From Sandaracinaceae bacterium (GTDB taxonomy: Bacteria > Myxococcota_A > Polyangia > Polyangiales > Sandaracinaceae): a stretch of DNA of 16,336 bases. This document shows positions 7,476-15,444 of the stretch, piece after piece. The notes under the pieces are model-generated. The model saw only the letters and a list, made by a program, of their open reading frames with translations, was not told where the DNA came from and ran no database searches. The position numbers and the translations under genes were made by a program. The DNA is taken from positions 1 to 16,336 of the forward strand of contig JANWYL010000041.1 of the NCBI GenBank assembly GCA_025056955.1, in the 5' to 3' direction. Positions within the stretch are counted from its first letter, which is position 1. Each line of letters starts with the position of its first letter.

Positions 7476-9857
7476 ATGGGTTCAGTGGAACACCGTGGTT
7501 TTGGTTATCAGTTATGCGGTAGAGAGCCGGCAAAAATAGCAATTGGGGTCACTGCTTTTTGCATAGTTGTCTCATCTATTGCTTCTTTATATCGGCCAAA
7601 TACGTGGATTTTTAGAGATGGGCGCTTTTATGTTAATGTCGCCACAACGATTGTTGAAGATTTTTCTCTTGAACAACACCGATTTGCGGCGAGCTGGTAT
7701 AACGGGCAACTGGGATGGAATGCGAATCTCGACAAGGGGTGGAGCAATATTGCATTGGGCAGAAATGGCGAGTACTGGCCAAAGCATCCTTATCTTTTGC
7801 CGCTTCTCGCAAGCCCGCTCTACTATGCATTTGGGCTAAACGGCACGATTTTGTTTAATTTATTGATGTTTGGAGTGATTTGTGCACATCTTTTTGGTTT
7901 TGCGAGAAGATTTTCGAATCCAGAGAGTGCTGCGATTGCTGTTGGTGTTTTTATTTTCATGACATCGATTGTCAATTCTGCTTATGATTTTTCTACAGAT
8001 GTCTTGATGTTGGGATTGGTTGCAATTGGTTTTGATGCATTGGTCGATGGAAAGGGTTTAAAAAGCGGCTTGGCTTTCGGATTGGCTGTGCTGGTTAAGC
8101 CAACTGCTTTGCTTTTCATTCCGCTTTGGGCTCTTTTGGTTTCCTCTCCAATAAAATCATTTGACTTATGGAAGAAGGCAATTGCTGGTGGGGCCTGTGT
8201 GCTTTTGCCTTATGGCATTGCGAACACGTGGATGTTTGGTCGCCCGTGGTGGACTGGATACACGCGAACGTTGGTCACGCAGGGGGGGCAGCAGGCAGTT
8301 GTCTCCCATGTCGATGCTTTTTCAGTTCCCTTTCGAATTGGATTGCAACAGGTGCTTTGGGGTGAATATGGCTTGGTCTGGTCGTTTGGTGTGCTCGCAA
8401 TCTGTGTGATTGGGCTTTCGGCATTATTGAAGAAACAGCCAGTTCTTGTTTTGTTATCTCTTGGATCCGCTGGACTGAGTGTTTTCATTTTCTCAAAATA
8501 TGTTTATGAGGGGCATCGATTTCACTGGCCTGCCCTTGTTCCACTGGTGATTCCTTTAGCGCTTTCTTTTGATGTTTTCAAGAATTTTTTTCGACGATTG
8601 CGCTTCGCCTCCTCATTTGCCGTCGGAGTTTTGGTGTTTTCTTTCTTGGTTATCGACTCGGCTTTAGCGCGTCGGCCTGTTTACTTGCGAGATGCCATTG
8701 AATTTTGCCTCCAAAATCATCAACTTTTCTTGAATGCCTTTCTTGCAGGATCTTGTTTTGGAATGTTGCGTTCTTTTTTCAACAGAGGCTTGCCATTGGT
8801 TTCATTATCGCTTGTCTCTGTTTGGGGCATTGATCAGCTCAAAGAGGCGTGGCTAAATGCAAAGCCAACCGAATTGTTGATCCCCCTTCTTATCTTAACG
8901 CTTGTATATTTTTTTCGTCGCTTCTACCCAGATCGTTTTTCAAGTGTGATTGTTCCAATTCTGCCTTCAATTATGCTTTTTATCGGAGCCATATTGTTGA
9001 TTGGGTTGAATAAACAAAATCCCTTGCATTTTGATTTGGAGTGGAAGCCTTTTCTTTTGACTTTTCCATTTTTCTTTTTTGGGATCGTTCAAATTATCGT
9101 CCCCTCTGGCACTCATTTCAGTCTGATTTTTTATTCATTTGTTTTGTTTACCCTTTCCTTTTTTAGCTTTCTCCCTTCAAGCGTCTTTTTTGCTTTTTTT
9201 CTGCCAATCTTGGCCTGCATCAATGCAGTGGCCGTGGATCGATGCGTTCGGGTTTTTGTAAAGTTTTGGTGCAAAAGAAGTTTTGTTTGTTTCGCAGCTC
9301 TTTTATTGTTCCTTTATTTGTTTGGCATGGGGCGCCGATTGATTGCCCAAAGCAGCCCATTTCAATTGGAAACGGAAAAGGCCCTTCGAGATGCGATTGT
9401 GTTTTTGGATGTTCCTGGGCTTGGCGAAGTGCCATGTGATTTTTTGGCATGGGAGCACATGAACTGGGAATGTGCTTCCTTTGACAAGGGCACGCACGGA
9501 GAAGTGGGGTTGTGCGTGGACGAGCTTCCTCAGGTGGATGGCTCTCCTTTTCCTTCTTTTTTGATCTCAACCGGGACGAGCGGAGAGCGCAGGAGGGTGG
9601 TGTGGCCAAGCGCCAAAGCTGGAAAGAAGCTCATCCTCAAATGGGCAATTCCTGATGGGAGGGCGGCAAATGGGTGGCTTGTGGTGCGTGTCGATGAGCG
9701 GGAAGTGGCACGGGTGTTTTTGGCTCCTGCCGTGGCAAAGGGAGTTCAACGCCTTGAACTTGAAACGCCTTGGGTGGGCGATCGCGCGAGGTTAGAGTTC
9801 ACTTTGGTCGGTGAAGGTGAACAGGTGGTTGTGGCGATGCGCGGCCGTTGGGAATAG
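7476..9857 (+). CDS. Large polytopic membrane protein, GT-C glycosyltransferase-like, with soluble beta-rich tail
   Basis: About 793 residues with a dozen or more hydrophobic helices over the first ~640 residues. The first outer loop FRDGRFYVNVAT (46-57) carries an Asp (D48) placed like the catalytic acidic residue of GT-C enzymes such as the PMT/ArnT group. KHPYLLPLLASPLYYAFG and VKPTALLFIPLW further resemble that superfamily. Such enzymes transfer a sugar from a polyprenyl-phosphate donor on the outer face of the inner membrane. The tail from about residue 640 is soluble and strand-rich, ending in alternating strands such as WLVVRVDEREVARVFLA, perhaps a carbohydrate-binding-like sandwich (inference). 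The ATG at 7476 follows GGGG by six bases; a TTG at 7455 would add seven residues. Most of the gene (to about 9360) is much richer in A+T than its neighbours, while the tail is not. Family assignment is tentative. Confidence 0.7.
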   Translation: MGSVEHRGFGYQLCGREPAKIAIGVTAFCIVVSSIASLYRPNTWIFRDGRFYVNVATTIVEDFSLEQHRFAASWYNGQLGWNANLDKGWSNIALGRNGEYWPKHPYLLPLLASPLYYAFGLNGTILFNLLMFGVICAHLFGFARRFSNPESAAIAVGVFIFMTSIVNSAYDFSTDVLMLGLVAIGFDALVDGKGLKSGLAFGLAVLVKPTALLFIPLWALLVSSPIKSFDLWKKAIAGGACVLLPYGIANTWMFGRPWWTGYTRTLVTQGGQQAVVSHVDAFSVPFRIGLQQVLWGEYGLVWSFGVLAICVIGLSALLKKQPVLVLLSLGSAGLSVFIFSKYVYEGHRFHWPALVPLVIPLALSFDVFKNFFRRLRFASSFAVGVLVFSFLVIDSALARRPVYLRDAIEFCLQNHQLFLNAFLAGSCFGMLRSFFNRGLPLVSLSLVSVWGIDQLKEAWLNAKPTELLIPLLILTLVYFFRRFYPDRFSSVIVPILPSIMLFIGAILLIGLNKQNPLHFDLEWKPFLLTFPFFFFGIVQIIVPSGTHFSLIFYSFVLFTLSFFSFLPSSVFFAFFLPILACINAVAVDRCVRVFVKFWCKRSFVCFAALLLFLYLFGMGRRLIAQSSPFQLETEKALRDAIVFLDVPGLGEVPCDFLAWEHMNWECASFDKGTHGEVGLCVDELPQVDGSPFPSFLISTGTSGERRRVVWPSAKAGKKLILKWAIPDGRAANGWLVVRVDEREVARVFLAPAVAKGVQRLELETPWVGDRARLEFTLVGEGEQVVVAMRGRWE

Positions 9858-9962
9858 CGAAGGCTCACAGAAAAGGATTGACGAGAAGCGACAAGGCTTC
9901 AGTTGAAAAAGGTGTGCATGGTTTGGCGAGGCAGAATCAATTGGGTAGAGGTGCAAAGGGGA

Positions 9963-9981
9963 GTAAGCTGAAGGAGCTTAC
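9963..9981. other. Perfect hairpin GTAAGCT-GAAGG-AGCTTAC
   Basis: Seven-base arms (9963-9969 and 9975-9981) around a five-base loop, extendable by flanking GGG/CCC with one bulged A. It lies in the 233-base gap between the GT-C-like gene and the preferred DUF2237 start. There is no T-tract, so it could be a 3' mRNA hairpin, a weak terminator or an operator. I see nothing else definite in 9858-10090. Confidence 0.4.
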
Positions 9982-10090
9982 CCTTCGCCACCTTGGAACA
10001 ACCATTTGGCCGCTGGCTTTGCTCACATGGGGTTGCACTGCTCGATTGACTGAGGAGCTCAAAGGATGCAGAAAAGACAGTTGTTTAGCC

Positions 10091-10486
10091 ATGCCAAACC
10101 AGAGATTGCCTGTGATGAGAGATGCCAAAAACCTGCTTGGCCGTCCCCTTGAGCCCTGTAGTTTCAAGCCGCTAACTGGCTTCTATCGGGATGGTCACTG
10201 TTCGACTGGTCCAGAGGATTTGGGCGTTCACACGGTTTGCGCACAGGTGACGGAAGAGTTTTTGGAATTTTCCAAGCGAGTTGGTAACGATCTTTCGACC
10301 CCGCGACCAGAGTGGCGTTTTCCTGGGCTCAAGCCAGGAGACCGGTGGTGCCTTTGTGCGGCGCGCTGGCTTGAGGCCTATTACGCAGGTTGCGCTCCCC
10401 CCATCTTTGCTGCCTCGACCCATGAAGCGGCCTTGGAGATTGTTCCAAAGGAGTTTCTGTTTGAAAAAGCCCTGGACCTCCATTGA
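10091..10486 (+). CDS. DUF2237 family protein
   Basis: 131 residues closely matching the DUF2237 (PF09996) pattern throughout: NLLGRPLEPCS (14-24), TGFYRDGHCSTGPEDLG (29-45), HTVCAQVTEEFLEFSK (47-62), GNDLSTPRPEW (65-75), FPGLKPGDRWCLCAARWLEA (77-96), and APPIFAASTHEAALEIVP (102-119). The Cys residues of EPC, GHC, TVC and WCLC and the GNDLSTP loop are the family's most conserved features. Function is unknown; the many Cys residues make metal binding or a redox role possible (inference). The frame stays open upstream to 9848, adding 81 residues that resemble nothing in the family. I chose the ATG at 10091 because it gives the usual family length (~120-130) and because the upstream part contains a hairpin. 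It lacks a good ribosome-binding site; ATG 10115 is an alternative. Confidence 0.88.
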   Translation: MPNQRLPVMRDAKNLLGRPLEPCSFKPLTGFYRDGHCSTGPEDLGVHTVCAQVTEEFLEFSKRVGNDLSTPRPEWRFPGLKPGDRWCLCAARWLEAYYAGCAPPIFAASTHEAALEIVPKEFLFEKALDLH

Positions 10487-10523
10487 GTGCTTTGGCACGG
10501 TCTTTGTCCATTTCCCCTGAGCG

Positions 10524-13424
10524 ATGTGGCTCAGGCTTCTCCTTTCTGTGAACAAAGCGCAACGCGTGGGATTCCAAGGCCATTCGTATGGGAAGGTTTT
10601 TGGGGGATTTTTCGATTTCTGGCGAGGGCGCTTTGAAGGTAAACATGGGTTGGCGTTTGTTTCTTTTGGGGTGCTGCTTGGTGTTTCTGCCAGCGTGAAC
10701 GCTCAGGCTGAGCTCCAAGCGAATGTTGGGGTTGCATCCAGTGCCACGGTGAGCGCACAGCCCCTTTCTCCCCCTGTTCTTCCTACTGCTTTTTCTGCTT
10801 CAGGTTCCTTTTCTGGGGCTCCGTTTGAAATCGAAAGCGGCGAAGGCCCGGCTTTTCGCGTGGGCTTGGGGGCTCATCTCGGTTGGTCACGCATGGATCC
10901 GCCAGTTGACGGTCACAGCGCCGCCTTGGATTTGGCCCTGGAGATCGACATCCTGGAGTGGTTGGCATTTGGCATTCACAGTCAAGTGAGTTGGAGGAAT
11001 GCGCTGGTCCCGGATGCCAACCACGATGGCAGAGCAGATGGCCCTGCCACATCGATCCCTGCGGTGGCGCTCACAGGGGGGCCACGGTTCAGGTTGCTTA
11101 CGGCTTCGCAGGCGCGCGATCACCTTGGGTTGGAAGTAGGGGCCGGCATTTTGAGTGTGCCGGAAGGGCAAAGGCCATGGGGGGCCCTCCTTGAGGTGGC
11201 TCTGTTGGGTGGGATCGACTTGCGAATGCTTGGGGGATCGAGGGGGTCTGATGGCTTTGTGCTCTCTCCCACCTTGCGCTATCAACAAGGTATTGGCGCA
11301 GCGGGTGGTTACCAAGCTGCGCTCGCAGGGGTGATGGCCTTTTTTGATTGGGACTCTCGTCCGCGTCGGGTTGAGGGTGCACACACTGGCCTGCGATTCA
11401 CCTGGGGAATCGACGGTGGAATAGGGTGGGGCCCTCTTCGTCAGAGGAGCATTCGCGAGGCTCTCGCATTTGACTTGGGGATGGCGCTTGGATTGATTTT
11501 GGGTGAAGTGGTTGAACCTCGGCTTCGTTTGGATTTCATGCATCGGGTTGGAGGTGAGGGGAGTGACGGACTGGATGTTTATGGAATAGGTGGGGGGGTT
11601 CGCCTGCTCTTCGATCAATGGGTGCCCCTCTACCTTGAAGCCATGGGTGGATGGGCCTTCCGTTTTGGTACACCAGCCCCAGTTGTGGCTGGAGGTGCTT
11701 TTGTTGATGTGGGTGGAGGCCTGCGCTGGGTCGATTGTGGAGAGAGTGAGGTGGCTTTTGTTTTAGGTGGCCGATTGCAGATTGGTGTGCATCAAAACGA
11801 TGCCATGACGGCGCTTTTAGGGGTGGGTGGGATCGAATTCGATGCTGGGCCACGCCCTGATAGGCCTCGCTGCCGCCCCTCACCTTCTGATCAGACGGTG
11901 GTTGTCACCCCTTCTCTTCCTCCACCACCTCCACTTCCTCCGGTAGAGGCTCCTCCAGTGCAGGTTCAGCCCCCGACTCAAACCGAATCACCCCCTATTG
12001 TGGTAGTAGATGGTGCTCCACCCTCGACACCGTCTTCCTCCCCATCGTGTCGTATCCACCGGCGCCCCCCATCTGTTGCGACTCGCAATGAATCGGATTC
12101 AACACCTCTTCCGTTGAGTATCGAACCATTTGTGGGGCTTGGGGTGGCCTCTTCCAATCGTCTCATGGATGGGCCGGTTGCAGGAGTTGGACTCGCGTTT
12201 GGGTGGTCACCATTTGATTGGTTGATGATGCAAATTCGAGCTCTTACGCTTCATGGAAGCGATGTGGCTACCGATCACATTCCACCGCTTATGGAGGATG
12301 ATGTCGAGGAGCAGAAATTTGCTGCACTTCTGTTGGGGAGCAATGTGCGATTCCGTTTGCTCACAGATGCATCCCAACGCAGCGGCTGGGTATTTGACCT
12401 TGGTGCTGGGTTGATGACCCACGATGGTGCTCCAGCTGTTGGACGTCGTGGGGGGTGGGAGCATGGTGGGTATGTCGAGGGTGGGATTGGTCATCAGCGT
12501 GGTTTTCGCTTTGGGAATGGTTTTGCGATACAGTTTGGGCTTGCGCTGCGCCTGCAGCAAGGGATTGGAGACCTCACCGATTATCGAGCGCTTTTGCTCA
12601 ACGGCTGGCTGACTTTTGAAGCGGATACACCTCAGGCGCAACCAGGCCGCCGAGATGCGGATTTCCAATACACCTTTGGAATTCGAGGACGGGGTGGGTT
12701 GTCGCTGTTTAGGGTTTCAGATGCTGGAATTCATGGCATGTGGGGGGCAAGCCTTCACTTTGGGCTGCCGATCGGGCGATGGGTAGAGCCGCGCTTGGAG
12801 GGTGATGTGCACTTCATGTCCAATGCGATGGGTAAATCCTTCTCACCACTCATCGCACTGCTTGGTGCTTTGCGTTTGCGCTTTGATGAGGTGTTGCCCA
12901 TGTATGTCCAAGGGGGAGTCGGTCATGCGTGGCACTACGAGGTGGCGAAGCAAATCGCACCTGGCTCGGTGTTTTTGGATGTCGGTGCAGGTGCTCGATT
13001 CAACGAGTGCTCAGGTCGTTCTGATGGAGCGATTGAACTCGGCATTCACTTCCGCTATGGGTTGGACATAAGGGTGGATGATGCGGTGTATTTGGTCCTT
13101 GGCTACGAATACGCTGGAGGCGCTCCCATGTTTGGTAGAGGAGAGCGGGCGATATGCAAGAATGAGCCAGGTGAACAAGAGGGTATGCCGAAAGAAAGCC
13201 AAGGTGTAGAAGCCAACCCCGTCCTACCACTTATCCCATCCCCACCTCCTTTACCCCCCATCCCGAAAGTTGAAGGAGATGTGCAAATCGACATCCACTC
13301 TGGTTCGGTGGATGTGCGGATGCCCCAGGTGCAAGGAGGGATAACCATCGAAGTTGGTACACCACCCCAGCAACCACCACGTCGGCCACACCTTCCCCAA
13401 AGCGATGAGGGTGCTTCGCGATAA
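10524..13424 (+). CDS. Exported outer-membrane beta-barrel-like protein with tandem duplicated modules
   Basis: 966 residues, not a family I can name. A hydrophobic segment AFVSFGVLLGVSASVNAQAE (44-63) looks like a signal peptide cleaved after an Ala-x-Ala site. The body is strand-rich with alternating hydrophobic residues and Gly, as in outer-membrane barrels. Two homologous modules (about 105-440 and 530-870) align with a constant shift of 424: QQGIG 254/678, VEPRL 330/754, FDQWVPLY/FDEVLPMY from 363/787, FVDVGGG/FLDVGAG 393/817, and a Cys at 405/829. A proline-rich linker (465-490) separates them, and a second one (898-915) precedes a short strand-rich end. Each module may itself be two ~165-residue eight-stranded sub-barrels. 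The start is uncertain: ATG 10524 gives a long n-region; GTG 10548 or 10566 and TTG 10650 are in-frame alternatives. Its 3' end faces atpC. Probable role: surface protein of unknown function. Confidence 0.8.
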   Translation: MWLRLLLSVNKAQRVGFQGHSYGKVFGGFFDFWRGRFEGKHGLAFVSFGVLLGVSASVNAQAELQANVGVASSATVSAQPLSPPVLPTAFSASGSFSGAPFEIESGEGPAFRVGLGAHLGWSRMDPPVDGHSAALDLALEIDILEWLAFGIHSQVSWRNALVPDANHDGRADGPATSIPAVALTGGPRFRLLTASQARDHLGLEVGAGILSVPEGQRPWGALLEVALLGGIDLRMLGGSRGSDGFVLSPTLRYQQGIGAAGGYQAALAGVMAFFDWDSRPRRVEGAHTGLRFTWGIDGGIGWGPLRQRSIREALAFDLGMALGLILGEVVEPRLRLDFMHRVGGEGSDGLDVYGIGGGVRLLFDQWVPLYLEAMGGWAFRFGTPAPVVAGGAFVDVGGGLRWVDCGESEVAFVLGGRLQIGVHQNDAMTALLGVGGIEFDAGPRPDRPRCRPSPSDQTVVVTPSLPPPPPLPPVEAPPVQVQPPTQTESPPIVVVDGAPPSTPSSSPSCRIHRRPPSVATRNESDSTPLPLSIEPFVGLGVASSNRLMDGPVAGVGLAFGWSPFDWLMMQIRALTLHGSDVATDHIPPLMEDDVEEQKFAALLLGSNVRFRLLTDASQRSGWVFDLGAGLMTHDGAPAVGRRGGWEHGGYVEGGIGHQRGFRFGNGFAIQFGLALRLQQGIGDLTDYRALLLNGWLTFEADTPQAQPGRRDADFQYTFGIRGRGGLSLFRVSDAGIHGMWGASLHFGLPIGRWVEPRLEGDVHFMSNAMGKSFSPLIALLGALRLRFDEVLPMYVQGGVGHAWHYEVAKQIAPGSVFLDVGAGARFNECSGRSDGAIELGIHFRYGLDIRVDDAVYLVLGYEYAGGAPMFGRGERAICKNEPGEQEGMPKESQGVEANPVLPLIPSPPPLPPIPKVEGDVQIDIHSGSVDVRMPQVQGGITIEVGTPPQQPPRRPHLPQSDEGASR

Positions 13425-13472
13425 GGGCGATTGATAATTTGGGTGCAGCAATGCCATGGGTGCATTAGAGAA

Positions 13473-13495
13473 TGGCACTAAGAGGGTGGGTGCCA
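13473..13495. terminator. Weak hairpin between convergent genes
   Basis: Arms TGGCAC (13473-13478) and GTGCCA (13490-13495) with an 11-base loop, in the 76-base space where the beta-barrel gene and atpC converge. The position suits a shared terminator, but the stem is short and no T-tract follows on either strand. Confidence 0.25.
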
Positions 13496-13500
13496 GTGCT

Positions 13501-13938
13501 TCAAGTGCTAAACTGCTTCTCTTTCCACGCCTTGAGCTCAAGGCGGGCCATGCACCAAGCGATTTTGTGCTGTAGTTCAATGAATTTGGCCCCTTCAATT
13601 CCCTCTTTGAGTGCCGCAAGTTGCATCTCCGCCTGTTGAAGCTCTGCCCGAACAGCTTCCCCATCGATGTCCTCAGGGCGCAGGAAGTGCTCAGTGAGCA
13701 CAATCACATGGCTTGGAGTGACTTCGATGAAGCCTGTGTCGACAGCTGCGGCGTGGTCTTTTTGGCTTGCCCGATAAGAGAGGAGGCCTGGCTTCAGGGC
13801 TGCAAGCACGGGAATATGCCCCGGAAGAACGGTGAATTCACCGTGGATGCTGGGGGCAGAGGTGCTTTGGACGGAGGTGCGCAAGGCCAAGCCCGAGGGG
13901 GTGACCACTTCCAAAAGCATCTCATTCAGTAGCGTCAT
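13501..13938 (-). CDS. atpC: F1Fo ATP synthase subunit epsilon
   Basis: 145 residues, a normal length for epsilon. It belongs to the central stalk of F1, where it links gamma to the c-ring and can inhibit ATP hydrolysis. The N-terminal beta-sandwich shows LLEVVTPSG (8-16) and the conserved GEFTVLPGHIPVLAALKPG (33-51), then VDTGFIEVTPSHVIVLTE (66-83). A C-terminal helical hairpin (about 92-140) is rich in Ala, Glu, Gln and Lys. The ATG at 13938 follows GAGGGG by eight bases and lies 22 bases after the atpD stop, so the two are co-transcribed. Nothing in the sequence suggests loss of function. Confidence 0.95.
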   Translation of the reverse strand: MTLLNEMLLEVVTPSGLALRTSVQSTSAPSIHGEFTVLPGHIPVLAALKPGLLSYRASQKDHAAAVDTGFIEVTPSHVIVLTEHFLRPEDIDGEAVRAELQQAEMQLAALKEGIEGAKFIELQHKIAWCMARLELKAWKEKQFST

Positions 13939-13960
13939 GGGAGTAGCCCCTCGTCATGCC

Positions 13961-15391
13961 TCAGTCTTTGATCTTCTCGTATGCTGCTTTAACGTCAGCG
14001 ATTGTGCCTTTCATGTAGAAGCATTGCTCGGGGATTTCATCGAGGTCCCCAGAGAGGATTTCTTCGAAACCGGCAATCGTGTCTTCCAGCTTGACGAACT
14101 GGCCAGGGTAGCCGGTGAAAGCTTCGGCCACAAAGAATGGCTGGCTCAAGAAGCGCTGGATTTTGCGGGCTCGCTCCACTGTTTTTCTATCTTCCTCGCT
14201 GAGCTCATCCATGCCCAAAATCGCGATGATGTCTTGAAGGTCTTTATAACGCTGAAGGGTTTGCTGAACGGCACGAGCCACGCGGTAGTGGCGCTCCCCA
14301 ATCACGTTGGGAGAGAGCATGGTTGATGTGGAATCCAGGGGATCAACAGCAGGGTAGATCCCCAACGCAGCGATGTCTCTTGAAAGCACAGTTGTGGCGT
14401 CGAGGTGTGCAAAGGTGGTTGCTGGCGCTGGATCTGTGAGATCATCTGCTGGCACATAGATCGCTTGCACCGAGGTGATGGAACCTTTGGTGGTTGAGGT
14501 GATGCGCTCTTGGAGGGCTCCCATCTCGGTGGCAAGAGTGGGTTGATAACCGACCGCGCTTGGAATGCGGCCCAGCAACGCCGAAACCTCAGAACCTGCT
14601 TGGGTGAAGCGGAAGATGTTGTCAATGAACAGGAGCACGTCTTGGTGTTGTTCGTCTCGGAAGTACTCAGCAATGGTCAATGCCGTGAGGGCGACGCGCG
14701 CGCGAGCCCCTGGCGGCTCATTCATTTGCCCGTAGATGAGGGCTGCTTTGGAAATAACGGGGGTTCCATCAGCGAGCTTGGATTCTCGCATCTCGAGCAT
14801 GAGGTCTGTTCCTTCCCTTGTGCGCTCACCTACTCCTGCAAAGCAGCTCACACCGCCATGGGCTTTGGCCACGTTGTTGATGAGTTCCATGATCAGCACT
14901 GTTTTTCCAACGCCAGCACCACCAAACAGGCCGATCTTTCCGCCTTTTCGGTATGGGGCGAGGAGGTCAATTACCTTGATGCCGGTTTCAAAAATCTCAA
15001 CCTTTGTAGACTGTTCGACAAAGGTGGGAGGGGGGCGGTGGATGGGTAGCCTTTTTGTGGCTTGTACCTTTGAGCCTCCATCCACAGGGTCCCCAATCAC
15101 GTTGAGAATTCGACCAAGCACGGCTTCCCCGACGGGAACCATGATGGGGCCACCTGTGTCTTTGACAGGCATGCCCCGCACAAGCCCATCTGTGGTGTCC
15201 ATGGCAATGGTTCGGACGAGGCCTTCACCCAGGTGCTGCGCCACTTCGAGGGTGAGGTTGTCTGGTTCATACGAAATGGCTGGGTTGGTGACCTTGAGAG
15301 CATTGAGAATGGGTGGCAAATGACCTGGTGGAAAGGCCACATCCACAACAGGGCCAATCACCTGAACAATTCGTCCAATTGCTTGAGTCAT
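13961..15391 (-). CDS. atpD: F1Fo ATP synthase subunit beta
   Basis: 476 residues, typical for the catalytic beta subunit of F1. The N-terminal barrel begins AIGRIVQVIGPVVDVAF (4-20). The nucleotide-binding domain has the Walker A motif GGAGVGKT (157-164), the catalytic Glu189 in GVGERTREG, the Walker B strand VLLFIDNIFRF (252-262), PSAVGYQPTLA (277-287), and the C-terminal DELSEE lever motif (395-400). All key residues are present, so the enzyme should be active. I chose the ATG at 15391 over an upstream in-frame start at 15436 because family members begin at this point and AAGG lies eight bases ahead. It is followed by atpC, but the upstream neighbour is not atpG or atpA, so this beta-epsilon pair is separated from the gamma and alpha genes. 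Confidence 0.97.
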   Translation of the reverse strand: MTQAIGRIVQVIGPVVDVAFPPGHLPPILNALKVTNPAISYEPDNLTLEVAQHLGEGLVRTIAMDTTDGLVRGMPVKDTGGPIMVPVGEAVLGRILNVIGDPVDGGSKVQATKRLPIHRPPPTFVEQSTKVEIFETGIKVIDLLAPYRKGGKIGLFGGAGVGKTVLIMELINNVAKAHGGVSCFAGVGERTREGTDLMLEMRESKLADGTPVISKAALIYGQMNEPPGARARVALTALTIAEYFRDEQHQDVLLFIDNIFRFTQAGSEVSALLGRIPSAVGYQPTLATEMGALQERITSTTKGSITSVQAIYVPADDLTDPAPATTFAHLDATTVLSRDIAALGIYPAVDPLDSTSTMLSPNVIGERHYRVARAVQQTLQRYKDLQDIIAILGMDELSEEDRKTVERARKIQRFLSQPFFVAEAFTGYPGQFVKLEDTIAGFEEILSGDLDEIPEQCFYMKGTIADVKAAYEKIKD

Positions 15392-15404
15392 AGGAAGAAC
15401 CTTC

Positions 15405-15430
15405 GGCGCTCTAGCACATGTGGAAGCGCC
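15405..15430. promoter_or_regulatory. Nested inverted repeat ahead of atpD
   Basis: Outer arms GGCGCT (15405-15410) and AGCGCC (15425-15430) enclose the 8-base palindrome CACATGTG (15415-15422). It sits 14-39 bases before the atpD ATG, just upstream of the ribosome-binding site and within the 53 bases after the preceding gene. It could be a leader hairpin, a protein-binding site or a weak terminator of the upstream gene. Confidence 0.3.
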
Positions 15431-15444
15431 AATCAACAGATGCC

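Noticed and set aside
10887..11618. Open frame of 243 codons on the minus strand
   Set aside because: It is antisense to the first beta-barrel module, and the product is rich in Pro, His and Arg with no structure.
11918..11950. CT/CC-rich tract resembling a simple repeat
   Set aside because: It is explained by proline codons of the linker in the beta-barrel protein.
13496..13512. Direct repeat AGTGCT-TCA-AGTGCT near the end of atpC
   Set aside because: Two short copies, partly inside the coding sequence of atpC; too short to call a repeat element.
13832..14326. Open frame of 164 codons on the plus strand
   Set aside because: It is antisense to atpD and atpC, both certain.
15392..15436. Upstream in-frame start that would lengthen AtpD by 15 residues
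   Set aside because: The extra residues do not fit AtpD N-termini, and the ATG at 15391 has its own ribosome-binding site; the stretch also contains the inverted repeat.
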